Shown here: piece by piece, positions 43,595-52,250 of the stretch
How the letters are laid out: each line of letters starts with the position of its first letter
Position numbering within the stretch: position 1 is the stretch's first letter
Assembly (NCBI RefSeq): GCF_036127095.1
Contig: NZ_CP108006.1
Coordinates: 6,873,501-6,937,500, forward strand
Length of the DNA: 64,000 nt
DNA from: Streptomyces sp. NBC_00335
Lineage (GTDB): Bacteria > Actinomycetota > Actinomycetes > Streptomycetales > Streptomycetaceae
Direction of reading: 5' to 3'
The notes under the pieces: generated by a model
Databases searched by the model: none
What the model saw: only the letters and a program-made list of their open reading frames with translations
Told to the model about the DNA's origin: nothing
Translations under genes and position numbers: made by a program

Positions 43595-43659
43595 TCCCCG
43601 CACACCCCATTACCGGACCCACCGCACCCACCGCACCCGAACGTCTGAAAGGCCACCAC

Positions 43660-45024
43660 GTGTCCGATGCGCTGGAAGTCTTGAATCCGGCCACCGAGGA
43701 ACTCGTCGCCGTCGTCCCGGCCGCCACACGGGACGACGTCGACGCCGCCGTCGTACGGGCCACCGCGGCCCAGCGGACCTGGGCGGCCGCCGCCCCCGGC
43801 GACCGGGCCAGGCTGCTGCGCCGCTTCGCCGCGGTCGTCGACGGGCACATCGAGGAACTGGCACAGCTGGAGGTCCGGGAAGCGGGCCACACCATCGGCA
43901 ACGCCCGCTGGGAAGCCGGCAACGTCCGTGACGTGCTCGACTTCGCCGCCGGGGGAGTGGAACGGCTCTCCGGCCGCCAGATCCCCGTCGCCGGCGGCAT
44001 CGACGTCACCTTCCTCGAACCCCTCGGCGTCATCGGCGTGATCGCGCCGTGGAACTTCCCCATGCCGATCGCCGCCTGGGGCCTGGCCCCGGCGCTGGCC
44101 GCCGGCAACGCGGTCATCCTCAAGCCCGCCGAGACCACCCCGCTCACCGCGCTGCGCCTCGCCGAGCTCGCCCTGGAGGCCGGACTCCCCGAGCACCTGT
44201 TCCAGGTGCTGCCCGGCCGGGGCGAGGTCGCGGGCGACGCCCTCGTCGAGCACCCGGGGGTGGCCAAGATCGTGTTCACCGGCTCCACCCGCGTCGGCAA
44301 GCGGATCATGGCCAAGTGCGCCGACCGGGTGAAGCGCCTCACCCTCGAACTCGGCGGCAAGAACCCCAACATCGTCTTCGCCGACGCGGACCTGGAGGCG
44401 GCGGCGGCCGCGGCCCCGATGTCCTTCCTGGACAACACCGGGCAGGACTGCTGCGCCCGCACGCGGATCCTCGTACAGCGCTCCGCCTACGACCGGTTCA
44501 TGGAACTGCTCGTGCCCGCCGTCGAGAAGGTCGTCGTCGGGGACCCGTACGACGAGAACACGCAGCTGGGACCGCTGATCTCGCGGGCGCAGCTGGACCG
44601 CGTACGGTCCTACGTCACCGACGACCTCACCGTCGTTCGGGGCACCGCCCCCCAGGGCCCCGGCTTCTGGTACCCCCCGACCCTCGTCACCGGCGTCGAC
44701 CCCACCGCCGCCGTGGCCACCGAGGAGGTCTTCGGACCGGTCGCCGTCGTCCTGCCCTTCGAGGACGAGGAGGACGCCGTACGCCTCGCCAACGCCACCG
44801 ACTACGGCCTCGCCGGCTCCCTGTGGACCCGCGACGTGGGCCGCGCGCTGCGCGTCTCGCGGGCCGTCGCCGCGGGCAACCTGTCGGTCAACTCCCACAG
44901 CAGCGTCCGCTACTGGACCCCCTTCGGCGGCTACAAGCAGTCCGGACTCGGGCGCGAGCTCGGACCCGACTCCCTCACCGCTTTCACCGAGACCAAGAAC
45001 GTCTTCATCAGCACGGAGGCCTGA
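43660..45024 (+). CDS. NAD(P)-dependent aldehyde dehydrogenase
   Basis: This 454-residue member of the ALDH superfamily oxidises aldehydes to acids. Cys264 in NTGQDCCART is the catalytic thiol and Glu230 in TLELGGKN the general base; PWNFPMPIAAW and FTGSTRVGK are cofactor segments. GTG 43660 follows GAAAGG; a longer frame starts in the tandem repeats, but adds residues unlike the family. In this cluster it would oxidise the gamma-glutamyl-amino-acetaldehyde or a similar aldehyde made from the amine. It is followed five bases on by the SDR gene. Confidence 0.93.
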   Translation: MSDALEVLNPATEELVAVVPAATRDDVDAAVVRATAAQRTWAAAAPGDRARLLRRFAAVVDGHIEELAQLEVREAGHTIGNARWEAGNVRDVLDFAAGGVERLSGRQIPVAGGIDVTFLEPLGVIGVIAPWNFPMPIAAWGLAPALAAGNAVILKPAETTPLTALRLAELALEAGLPEHLFQVLPGRGEVAGDALVEHPGVAKIVFTGSTRVGKRIMAKCADRVKRLTLELGGKNPNIVFADADLEAAAAAAPMSFLDNTGQDCCARTRILVQRSAYDRFMELLVPAVEKVVVGDPYDENTQLGPLISRAQLDRVRSYVTDDLTVVRGTAPQGPGFWYPPTLVTGVDPTAAVATEEVFGPVAVVLPFEDEEDAVRLANATDYGLAGSLWTRDVGRALRVSRAVAAGNLSVNSHSSVRYWTPFGGYKQSGLGRELGPDSLTAFTETKNVFISTEA

Positions 45025-45029
45025 AGAAC

Positions 45030-45824
45030 ATGAGCATCGAGCCCACCGAAGAGATCGTCTGCCGCCGTCTGGTCGGCCGTACCGCCGTCATCACCGGAGC
45101 CGGCAGCGGCATCGGACTGGCCACCGCCCGCCGACTGGCCTCCGAAGGCGCCAACGTCGTCTGCGGCGACATCGACGAGACCGCGGGCAAGGCCGCCGCG
45201 GAAGAGGTCGGCGGCACCTTCGTCAAGGTCGACGTCACCAGCCCGGAGGAGGTCGAGGCCCTGTTCAAGACCGCCTTCGACACCTACGGCTCCGTGGACA
45301 TCGCCTTCAACAACGCCGGCATCTCGCCCCCGGACGACGACTCGATCCTCACCACGGGCCTGGAGGCCTGGAAGCGGGTCCAGGACGTCAACCTGACCTC
45401 CGTCTACCTCTGCTGCAAGGCCGCCCTGCCCTACATGCAGCGCCAGGGCCGCGGCTCCATCATCAACACCGCCTCCTTCGTGGCCCGGATGGGCGCCGCC
45501 ACCTCGCAGATCTCCTACACCGCCTCCAAGGGCGGCGTGCTCGCCATGTCCCGCGAGCTCGGCGTGCAGTTCGCCCGCGAGGGCATCCGCGTCAACGCGC
45601 TGTGCCCGGGGCCCGTCAACACCCCGCTGCTGCAGGAGCTCTTCGCCAAGGACCCGGAGCGCGCCGCCCGCCGGATCGTGCACATCCCGCTGGGCCGGTT
45701 CGCCGAGCCCACCGAGATCGCCGCCGCCGTCGCCTTCCTCGCGAGCGACGACTCCTCCTTCATCAACGCCACCGACTTCCTGGTCGACGGCGGCATCTCC
45801 GGCGCGTACGTCACCCCGCTCTAA
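45030..45824 (+). CDS. Short-chain dehydrogenase/reductase
   Basis: This 264-residue classical SDR has the TGAGSGIG nucleotide motif (22-29), NNAG (94-97), Ser149 in NTASF, and Tyr163/Lys167 in SYTASKGG. It likely oxidises an alcohol with NAD(P). ATG 45030 has GGAGG 12 bases upstream, inside the dehydrogenase gene's end. In the cluster it could oxidise the hydroxyl of gamma-glutamylethanolamide to the aldehyde that the preceding dehydrogenase consumes; this is inference. A terminator follows. Confidence 0.94.
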   Translation: MSIEPTEEIVCRRLVGRTAVITGAGSGIGLATARRLASEGANVVCGDIDETAGKAAAEEVGGTFVKVDVTSPEEVEALFKTAFDTYGSVDIAFNNAGISPPDDDSILTTGLEAWKRVQDVNLTSVYLCCKAALPYMQRQGRGSIINTASFVARMGAATSQISYTASKGGVLAMSRELGVQFAREGIRVNALCPGPVNTPLLQELFAKDPERAARRIVHIPLGRFAEPTEIAAAVAFLASDDSSFINATDFLVDGGISGAYVTPL

Positions 45825-45849
45825 ACGTCCACATCCCCACCACCCACCC

Positions 45850-45881
45850 GACAGCCGGGCGTCGCACGACGCCCGGCTGTC
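45850..45881 (+). terminator. Terminator after the amine cluster
   Basis: A perfect 14-bp stem (GACAGCCGGGCGTC at 45850-45863 with 45868-45881) closes a 4-base loop. No T-run follows. Confidence 0.8.
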
Positions 45882-45933
45882 GTGCTCCACCGTCCGCGAC
45901 GATCTTGAAGAAGAACCAGGAGAACCCACCTCA

Positions 45934-47229
45934 GTGACCCGACTCAGCTCCGTGCGGCGGCTCCAGGCCGCAGGCGCCGCCGCCGCGATAGCCGCCGGCG
46001 CCCTCGTGGCCGCCGCCCCCGCCGCCCAAGCGGCCCGCCCCGGCCACTGCACCACCCCGCAGCTCAAAGCTGCCTGGTACGGGGACAACCAGGCCCGGCT
46101 GCAGCAGCTCATCGAGGACTACGGCAGCTGCAACCCGTACCGGCCGAACCGCAACAAGCCCGTCGCCGTCTTCGACTGGGACAACACCGTCGTCAAGAAC
46201 GACGTGGGCGACGCGCAGATGTTCTGGCTGCTGCGCAACGGCAAGATCCGCCAGCCCGCCGGGGGCGACTGGAGCGGCACCAGCCGCTTCCTGACCCCGG
46301 CCGCCGCCCGGGCCCTGGCCGAGGCCTGCGGCGCCCTCGCGAAGCCCGGCGCCCCGCTGCCCACCGGAACCCCCGAGGGAGCCGGCTGCGCCGACGAGAT
46401 CAACGCCGTCTACGGCACCGCCGCCACCCGCGCGGCCGCCCCCGCCTTCGCCGGCTGGGACCGCCGTACGACCGAGCCCGCCTACGCCTGGCTGCCGCAG
46501 CTCATGCAGGGATGGACCGCGCGCGAGATCCGCGGCTTCACGGCCGCCGCGCGGGCCGAGAACCTGGCCGCCCCGGTCGATGCCAAGCAGCAGGTCGGCT
46601 CCACCACCGCCACCGGCTGGGTGCGCTACTACGACCAGCAGAAGGAGCTCATCGCCGCCCTGCAGAAGGCCGGCTTCGACGTCTGGATCAGCTCGGCCTC
46701 GCCGCAGCCGGTCGTCGAGGTGTGGGCCGAGGGCGTGGGCATCGACGCCGGGCACGTCATCGGCATCCGCAACACCACCACGTACGGCGGGAAGTTCACC
46801 TCCCACCTGCAGGGCTGCGGGTCCGTCGCGGACGGCGCCGACACGATGATCACGTACATCGACGGCAAGCGCTGCTGGATCAACAAGGAGATCTACGGGG
46901 TCCGCGGCGCCGCGGCCGAGAAGGTCCAGCCGGCCGCCCGCCGCCAGGTGTTCGCCGCGGGCGACTCCGACACCGACATCTCGTTCCTGCGCGACGCGAC
47001 CGTGCTGCGGCTCGTCGTCAACCGCAACAAGAACGAGCTGATGTGCCGCGCCTACGACAACAGCGACGGCAAGTGGATCGTGAACCCGATGTTCATCCAG
47101 CCCAAGAAGCAGAAGGCCGCGCCGTACCCCTGCGCGACCACCGGCTTCACCGGCCGCGACGGCACCCCGGGGCCCGTGCTCCGGGGTGACACCAGCGTCA
47201 TCCCGGACCAGACGGACTCCGTCTTCTAG
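45934..47229 (+). CDS. Secreted HAD-family phosphatase, phosphocholine/phosphoethanolamine type
   Basis: This 431-residue protein has a signal peptide (cleaved after AAQA, about residue 34) and the HAD phosphatase motif VFDWDNTVV (nucleophile Asp81, acid Asp83) plus GDSDTD near the C-terminus. The overall look is of PchP-like phosphorylcholine phosphatases that act outside the membrane. Cysteines spread through the protein suggest disulfides. GTG 45934 has AGGAG upstream. It follows the amine-utilisation cluster in the same direction and could provide ethanolamine or choline by dephosphorylation; this link is inference. Confidence 0.85.
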   Translation: MTRLSSVRRLQAAGAAAAIAAGALVAAAPAAQAARPGHCTTPQLKAAWYGDNQARLQQLIEDYGSCNPYRPNRNKPVAVFDWDNTVVKNDVGDAQMFWLLRNGKIRQPAGGDWSGTSRFLTPAAARALAEACGALAKPGAPLPTGTPEGAGCADEINAVYGTAATRAAAPAFAGWDRRTTEPAYAWLPQLMQGWTAREIRGFTAAARAENLAAPVDAKQQVGSTTATGWVRYYDQQKELIAALQKAGFDVWISSASPQPVVEVWAEGVGIDAGHVIGIRNTTTYGGKFTSHLQGCGSVADGADTMITYIDGKRCWINKEIYGVRGAAAEKVQPAARRQVFAAGDSDTDISFLRDATVLRLVVNRNKNELMCRAYDNSDGKWIVNPMFIQPKKQKAAPYPCATTGFTGRDGTPGPVLRGDTSVIPDQTDSVF

Positions 47230-47262
47230 AGGACCGTTCCTCCAGGAGACCCTGCCTCTAGA
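47225..47262. terminator. Inverted repeat spanning two convergent stop codons
   Basis: TCTAGAGG (47225-47232) and CCTCTAGA (47255-47262) form an 8-bp stem with a 22-base interior. The stop codons of the phosphatase and of the convergent PLP enzyme both lie in the arms. It probably acts as a bidirectional terminator. Confidence 0.55.
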
Positions 47263-48460
47263 GGAAGGTGCGGCCCTCGCCCCGGTAGGTCGGGGCGGTG
47301 GCCGTCACCCGGTCGCCCTGGACCAGGTGCAGCGTGTCGAAGCGCTCGCACAGTTCACCGGCCTTCGCGTGCCGGAACCAGACCCGGTCGCCGATCAGCA
47401 GATCGTCGGCCGGGCTGCCGAGCAGCGGGGTCTGCACCTCGCCGGCCCCCTCCTGCGCGTCGTAGCGCAGTCCCTCGGGGAGGTACGGAACCGGCAGCCG
47501 GTCCGCGCCGGGCGCGCCGGAGGCCGGGTAGCCGCCGCCGAGCACCGTGACCACCCCGACCCCGGGCCGGCGGACCACCGGCTGGGCGAAGAGCGCCGCC
47601 GGGCGGCCGCTGAACGAGGTGTAGTTGTCGAACAGCCGCGGTACGTACAGCCCCGACCCGGCGGCGATCTCGGTGACCGCGTCCTCGGCGGCGGTCTGCT
47701 GGACGCTGCCGGTGCCGCCGCCGTTGACGAACTCCAGGTCCGGGACCACCGCGCGCACGGCCCGTACGGCCTCGCCGCGGCGGGCGGCCAGCTCCTTGCG
47801 GGCCGCGCCCTGCATCAGCCGGATGGCGCGCGACCTCAGCGGACGCCCCAAGAGGGCGTCCCCGACCCCGGCCACGTGGCCCTCGTAGCCCATCAGCCCG
47901 ACCACCCGGAAGCCGGGCCGGGCGCTCACCGCGCGGGCCAGCTCGGCGAGCTGCGCGGGCTCGCGCAGCGGGGAGCGGCGGGCGCCGACGCGCACCCTGC
48001 CGCCGAAGAGGTGCAGGGCGGTGTCCAGTTCCAGGCAGACCCGGATCTCCTGGCCGCCGCCGTCGCGGGCCCGGTCCACGAGTTCCAGTTGCGCGAGGTC
48101 GTCGACCATCACGGTGACGGCGGCGGCCAGCTTCGGGTCGGCGGCGAGTTCGGCGAAGCCGGCCCGGTCGGCGGACGGGTAGGCGAGCAGCACGTCCTCG
48201 AAGCCCGAGCGGGCCAGCCAGATCGACTCGGCGAGGGTGTAGGACATGATCCCGGCGAACCCGGGCCGCGCCAGGACCCGTTCGAGCAGCGCCCGGCACC
48301 GTACGGACTTGCTCGCCACCCGGACCGGCTTCCCGCCGGCTCGGCGCACGAGATCGTCGGCGTTGGCGTCGAACGCGTCGAGATCCACGAGGGCGAGCGG
48401 AGCGTCGAGATGGGCGGTGGCCCGGTCGTAACGGGCCCGGTCGGCGGCGGGGGAGTTCAT
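47258..48460 (-). CDS. PLP-dependent amino acid deaminase/aldolase (D-threonine aldolase-like)
   Basis: This 400-residue enzyme has the alanine-racemase N-terminal PLP barrel (DAPLALVDLDAFDANADDLVRRAGGKPVRVASKSVRC; the Lys in VASKSVR is the likely Schiff base) and the C-terminal D-serine dehydratase-like domain. Family members cleave or deaminate D-threonine/D-serine-type substrates. ATG 48460 has only a weak ribosome site. It converges on the secreted phosphatase and is divergent from the protease-pair genes. Its true substrate is unknown. Confidence 0.9.
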   Translation of the reverse strand: MNSPAADRARYDRATAHLDAPLALVDLDAFDANADDLVRRAGGKPVRVASKSVRCRALLERVLARPGFAGIMSYTLAESIWLARSGFEDVLLAYPSADRAGFAELAADPKLAAAVTVMVDDLAQLELVDRARDGGGQEIRVCLELDTALHLFGGRVRVGARRSPLREPAQLAELARAVSARPGFRVVGLMGYEGHVAGVGDALLGRPLRSRAIRLMQGAARKELAARRGEAVRAVRAVVPDLEFVNGGGTGSVQQTAAEDAVTEIAAGSGLYVPRLFDNYTSFSGRPAALFAQPVVRRPGVGVVTVLGGGYPASGAPGADRLPVPYLPEGLRYDAQEGAGEVQTPLLGSPADDLLIGDRVWFRHAKAGELCERFDTLHLVQGDRVTATAPTYRGEGRTFL

Positions 48461-48712
48461 GGGCGGCAGCCTGCCAGATGGGTGTACTCGTGGGTAGGGG
48501 GTTCGCGGAGTCGCCGGACGCCCCACCCAGGTCAGAGGCTCGGGGGGTGCTGCGGTCACATCTCGGTCTCGACTTCCGGATGCCCCTTTTGGGCAGGGAG
48601 ACGGCAGTTCGAACGCGGGTACCGTCGCTCCTCCCCGGCCGACGTTCCAGGTGCGGACGGGCGCGTAAAGTAGGGGCAGGCAGCCGACGGGAACGGGGGG
48701 CTTAGCCGCCGG

Positions 48713-49573
48713 ATGAGTACGTCCACACCGCACGGCGGGGTCCTGACCACGCCCGACCACGTTCCGGCACCGCCACGGCGACGCCGGGGAGCGGTCCTCG
48801 CCGCCGCCCTGTGCGGCCTCCTCGGCCTCGGTCTCACCGGTGCGGCCGGCTACAAGGCCGTCTCCGACCACCGGGCCGCACAGCGCCCCGTGGACCCCGC
48901 CGAGGCGTACCGCAAGGCCGCGTCCCTCTGGCACAGCACCCCCGTCGACACCCTCTTCCCGCCCGTCCTCGACGGCCAGGACGCCGGGCCGGGCGGCGCC
49001 GACCGCACGTGGACCCGGATCACCCCCGCCGCCGACGCGGCCTGTTCCGAGGCGCTCGCCGCCGACTGGCAGGCCCTGTTCGCCGAGACCGGGTGCACCC
49101 GCGTGCTCCGCGCCACGTACACCGACGCCACCCGCAGCTCCCTGGTCACCGTCGGCATGGTCTTCACCCCCGCCGAGGCCGCCGCCATGGACCTGCTGCG
49201 CGGCAAGCTGACCGCCCCGACCGGCTACAAGATCCGCGACAACCGCCGGGCCGCCTGGACCGCCACCGTGCTCGCCGACGCCCCGGTCGTCGTCTACACC
49301 GTCTCCGCCTTCGCCGACGGCCGCCGTCTCGGCGCCCCCAGTCCCGCCGAGGACAAGATGGCCGAGGACGCCCGCGGACGCGTGGCCCAGGCAGGCCTCG
49401 GCCACGAGGCCAAGGCCGTGGCCGACCTCGTGGAACGCACCCTGAGCACCCTCGCGACCTCCCCGCAGGGCAAGCCGGGCACGCCGTCCGCGGAGCCGTC
49501 GCAGAACCCGCCGGCCTCGCAGGACCCGCAGCCGTCACAGGCCCCCACGGCGACCCCGGAGGCCGGCCCGTGA
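48713..49573 (+). CDS. Membrane-anchored partner protein upstream of mycosin-like protease
   Basis: This 286-residue protein has a short polar N-terminus, a single helix (RRRGAVLAAALCGLLGLGLTGAAGY, about 23-47) and a large extracytoplasmic domain with a Pro/Ser-rich C-terminal tail (SAEPSQNPPASQDPQPSQAP). No family is recognised with confidence. Two Cys (TPAADAAC, AETGC) may form a disulfide. ATG 48713 has GGGGGG upstream. Its stop overlaps the start of the following protease gene by four bases, so the two are translationally coupled and probably act together at the cell surface. Confidence 0.85.
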   Translation: MSTSTPHGGVLTTPDHVPAPPRRRRGAVLAAALCGLLGLGLTGAAGYKAVSDHRAAQRPVDPAEAYRKAASLWHSTPVDTLFPPVLDGQDAGPGGADRTWTRITPAADAACSEALAADWQALFAETGCTRVLRATYTDATRSSLVTVGMVFTPAEAAAMDLLRGKLTAPTGYKIRDNRRAAWTATVLADAPVVVYTVSAFADGRRLGAPSPAEDKMAEDARGRVAQAGLGHEAKAVADLVERTLSTLATSPQGKPGTPSAEPSQNPPASQDPQPSQAPTATPEAGP

Positions 49574-50754
49574 CCCGCCGCGCCCTGTTCCCGGCGGCCC
49601 TCGCCCTCGGAGCCCTGTTCGCCGTCACCGCCGCGCCGCCGGCCGCCGCCGACGCCATCCGCGACCGCCAGTGGGGGCTGACGGCCCTGCGCGCCGAGGA
49701 GGCGTGGGGCATCACCGAGGGCAAGGGGGTCACCGTGGCCGTCCTCGACACCGGGGTCGACCCGACCCACCCCGACCTGGTCGGGCAGGTACTGGAGGGC
49801 ACCGACCTCGTCGGCATGGGCGCCAAGCGCGGCGACCGTGCCTGGGCCCGCCACGGCACCGCCATGGCCGGGATCATCGCCGGGCACGGACACGGCAGCC
49901 TCCGCCTGGGCGGCGTCCGCGGCATCGCCCCGAAGGCGGACATCCTCCCGGTCCGGGTGATCCTGGAGGAGGGCGACCCCGGCCGCGACAAGGCCCGCGA
50001 CAGCAAGGGCGGCGCCCTCGCCGAGGGCATCCGCTGGGCCGCCGACCACGGTGCCGACGTGATCAACCTCTCGCTCGGCGACGACAGCAGCTCCGCCCAC
50101 CACGAGGCCGCCGAGGACGAAGCCGTCCAGTACGCCCTCGGCAAGGGCGTGGTCCTCGTCGCCTCCGCCGGCAACGGCGGCAAGTCGGGGGACCGGGTCT
50201 CGTACCCGGCCGCCTACCCCGGGGTCATCGCCGTCACGGCCGTCGACCGCAAGAACAAGAAGGCGTCCTTCTCCACCCGCAGCTGGTACGCGACCGTCAG
50301 CGCCCCGGGCGTTGGCGTGGTCATCGCCGACCCCGACCGCTCCTACTACGAGGGCTGGGGCACCAGTGCCGCCGCCGCCTTCGTCTCCGGCGCGGTCGCC
50401 CTGGTCAAGGCCGCACACCCCGACCTGTCCCCGGCCCAGATCAAGAACCTGCTGGAGGACACCGCCTCCGGTTCCCCGCCCGGCGGCCGCGACGACTCCC
50501 GCGGCTTCGGCCTGGTGGATCCCGTCGCCGCCCTCCAAGCCGCCGACGGGATGCCCCCCGAGCCGGTGCTGCCCCAACCCGTCGCGGCCGGGAGCCCCTA
50601 CTTCGGCCCCGGCCCCGACCCGGTGCCGGGCCCCGGGCTCCGGGACCGCTTCGGAGCCCCGGCGGGCGTGGCCGCGGGGCTGGCACTGCTCGTGGCGGGC
50701 GGCGTACTGGCCCGGCGGCCCCGGGCCGGACGGCAGGATCCCGACGCGGGATAG
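49570..50754 (+). CDS. Mycosin-like subtilase (peptidase S8), membrane anchored
   Basis: This 394-residue serine protease has a signal peptide (about 1-27), the triad Asp60 (DTG), His95 (HGT) and Ser266 (GTSAAAA), with Asn202 as the oxyanion residue. A Pro-rich linker precedes a C-terminal transmembrane helix (about 360-380). This layout is that of MycP proteases of type VII secretion. No ESX genes are in view. GTG 49570 overlaps the stop of the partner protein gene. It is predicted to cleave exported proteins at the cell surface. Confidence 0.93.
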   Translation: MTRRALFPAALALGALFAVTAAPPAAADAIRDRQWGLTALRAEEAWGITEGKGVTVAVLDTGVDPTHPDLVGQVLEGTDLVGMGAKRGDRAWARHGTAMAGIIAGHGHGSLRLGGVRGIAPKADILPVRVILEEGDPGRDKARDSKGGALAEGIRWAADHGADVINLSLGDDSSSAHHEAAEDEAVQYALGKGVVLVASAGNGGKSGDRVSYPAAYPGVIAVTAVDRKNKKASFSTRSWYATVSAPGVGVVIADPDRSYYEGWGTSAAAAFVSGAVALVKAAHPDLSPAQIKNLLEDTASGSPPGGRDDSRGFGLVDPVAALQAADGMPPEPVLPQPVAAGSPYFGPGPDPVPGPGLRDRFGAPAGVAAGLALLVAGGVLARRPRAGRQDPDAG

Positions 50755-50766
50755 GCTCGGGGAACT

Positions 50767-51507
50767 GTGGCGAACAAAAACATTCCCGACCCCGGTTTCT
50801 CCGACGACGACGGCTCCGCCGACCCCCGGCTGAGTGCGGCCCTGGCCGCCTGGGCCGAGGACAGAGCCGAGGAGCCCCAGGTGCTGGCGGCCCTCAAGGA
50901 CGCCCGCCTGCTGGTTCCCGTGGTCGCGGTCCTCGGCGAGGTCGAGACCGACCCCGAGACCGGACTGAGGCGCGAGAAGACCAGCGACATGGCCGTCCCC
51001 ACCCTGCGGGCGGGGGACCGGCGGGCCCTGCCCGCCTTCACCTCCATCGCCTCGCTGGCCCTGTGGGACCCGGCCGCCCGCCCGGTGGCGGTGCCGCTGC
51101 ACCAGGCGCTGGCCGCCGCCGCGCACGAGAAGGCCGACACCATCGTCCTGGACCTGTCCGGACCGGTCCCGTACCAGCTCGCGGGCCCCGCGCTGCTGGC
51201 GCTCGCCGAGGGCCGCACGGACGCGGGCCCGCTCGCCGACCCCGCCGTACGCGAGGCCGTACGGGCCGTCGTGGCCGCCGAGCCGGCCGTACTCGCCGCC
51301 CACCTCGGCCCGGGCGGCGCGGACGCCGACGGAACCCTGGCGATCGTGCTGGCCGCCGGTCCGCAGGCCGCCGCGGCGGCCCGCCGGGTGGCCGGGGCCC
51401 TGGCGGCCGACGAGACCCTGCGCGCACGCCTCGTGGGCGGGCTGGACCTGGCGCTGCTCCCGGAGGGGGCCCCGGTCCCGCCGGGCGAGCCGCTCTTCGC
51501 GCGCTGA
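50767..51507 (+). CDS. SseB-family protein
   Basis: This 246-residue protein has the SseB N-terminal domain (ADPRLSAALAAWAEDRAEEPQVLAALKDARLLVPVVA; MAVPTLRAGDRRALPAFTSIASLALWD) often near type VII secretion or stress genes in actinobacteria. There is no signal peptide or membrane helix. GTG 50767 begins only 12 bases after the protease stop, so it may be in the same transcript. Molecular function is unknown. The C-terminal half is Ala-rich and helical. Confidence 0.82.
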   Translation: MANKNIPDPGFSDDDGSADPRLSAALAAWAEDRAEEPQVLAALKDARLLVPVVAVLGEVETDPETGLRREKTSDMAVPTLRAGDRRALPAFTSIASLALWDPAARPVAVPLHQALAAAAHEKADTIVLDLSGPVPYQLAGPALLALAEGRTDAGPLADPAVREAVRAVVAAEPAVLAAHLGPGGADADGTLAIVLAAGPQAAAAARRVAGALAADETLRARLVGGLDLALLPEGAPVPPGEPLFAR

Positions 51508-51518
51508 ACGACCCGGAA

Positions 51519-51572
51519 CGCCGAAGGGCCCGACCACACCTGAACGTTGAGGTGTGGTCGGGCCCTTCGGCG
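51519..51572. terminator. Perfect 23-bp hairpin between convergent genes
   Basis: Bases 51519-51541 are the exact reverse complement of 51550-51572, with an 8-base loop (GAACGTTG). It sits between the SseB-family gene and the convergent DUF1844 gene, so it can stop transcription from both sides. No T-tract is present. Confidence 0.88.
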
Positions 51573-51602
51573 TGGTGGCGCCGCGGTGAAGCGTTGCCCC
51601 GG

Positions 51603-51983
51603 TTACGCGTACACGGGACCCGTGAACTTCTCGCCCGGGCCCTGCCCCGGCTCGTCCTGCACCAGCGAGGCCTCGCGGAAGGCCAGCTGGAGGGACTTCA
51701 GGCCGTCGCGCAGCGGGGCGGCGTGGAAGGAGCTGATCTCGGTGGCGCTCGCGGTGACCAGCCCGGCCAGGGCGGTGATCAGCTTGCGGGCCTCGTCGAG
51801 GTCCTTGTATTCGGAGTCCGGCTTGTCCAGGCCCAGGTTGACCGCTGCCGCACTGAGCAGGTGGACGGCCACCGTGGTGATGACCTCGACGGCCGGCACG
51901 TCCGCGATGTCGCGGGTCAGGTCGTCGTAGTCGGGAGCGGCCGGGGATGCAGAGGTGGAACCGGAGGGCGTCGCGTCAGTCAT
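51603..51983 (-). CDS. DUF1844-family protein
   Basis: This 126-residue acidic protein has the DUF1844 core ([40 protein letters not shown]). Function is unknown; the family is commonly located near infC in actinobacteria, as here. ATG 51983 is the better start, because an extra three residues upstream have no ribosome site. It is divergent from the infC leader. Confidence 0.88.
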   Translation of the reverse strand: MTDATPSGSTSASPAAPDYDDLTRDIADVPAVEVITTVAVHLLSAAAVNLGLDKPDSEYKDLDEARKLITALAGLVTASATEISSFHAAPLRDGLKSLQLAFREASLVQDEPGQGPGEKFTGPVYA

Positions 51984-52023
51984 GTGCCCCACGATATGCC
52001 GTGCGGCGGGCTTGCAACGCGGG

Positions 52024-52032
52024 TGCTAGTAT
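52024..52032 (+). promoter_or_regulatory. Extended -10 promoter of the infC operon
   Basis: TGCTAGTAT contains a TAGTAT -10 hexamer with the TGn extension. TTGCAA at 52012-52017 is too close to be a -35 box. The start of transcription would be near 52039, giving a leader of about 290 bases. Confidence 0.5.
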
Positions 52033-52043
52033 GTACTTCGACC

Positions 52044-52067
52044 GGCCGGACACTTATGTGCCCGGCC
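52044..52067 (+). promoter_or_regulatory. Leader hairpin with alternative pairing
   Basis: GGCCGGACAC pairs with GTGCCCGGCC around TTAT (one mismatch). The CACTTATGTG part could instead pair with CACAAGTGG at 52068-52076, so two mutually exclusive folds are possible. Confidence 0.5.
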
Positions 52068-52217
52068 CACAAGTGGAGGCTCCGATTCTCCCACCCAGCC
52101 GCCCTCACGGGAGGCGGGTCACCGGTCTGGTGGTATCCATCGTTCCGTACGGACGATGGAAAGCTGCCCGATTTTGCGCCCCGCGGTTCGCACGCGACGG
52201 TGCTCCGGTTGTATTGG

Positions 52218-52250
52218 AGCCCTCGTCTGTGCCCGGCGGGGCTTTTTTCA
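52218..52250 (+). terminator. Intrinsic terminator in the infC leader
   Basis: GCCC-GGCG-GGGC (52231-52242) is followed directly by TTTTTT (52243-52248); a longer AGCCC/GGGCT pairing (52218-52222 with 52239-52243) can extend or replace it. It lies about 80 bases before infC and would stop most transcripts unless an alternative fold forms. Confidence 0.75.

Noticed and set aside
43531..43659. N-terminal extension of the aldehyde dehydrogenase through the 11-bp repeats
   Set aside because: Residues encoded are repeat-derived and unlike the family; GTG 43660 has a better ribosome site.
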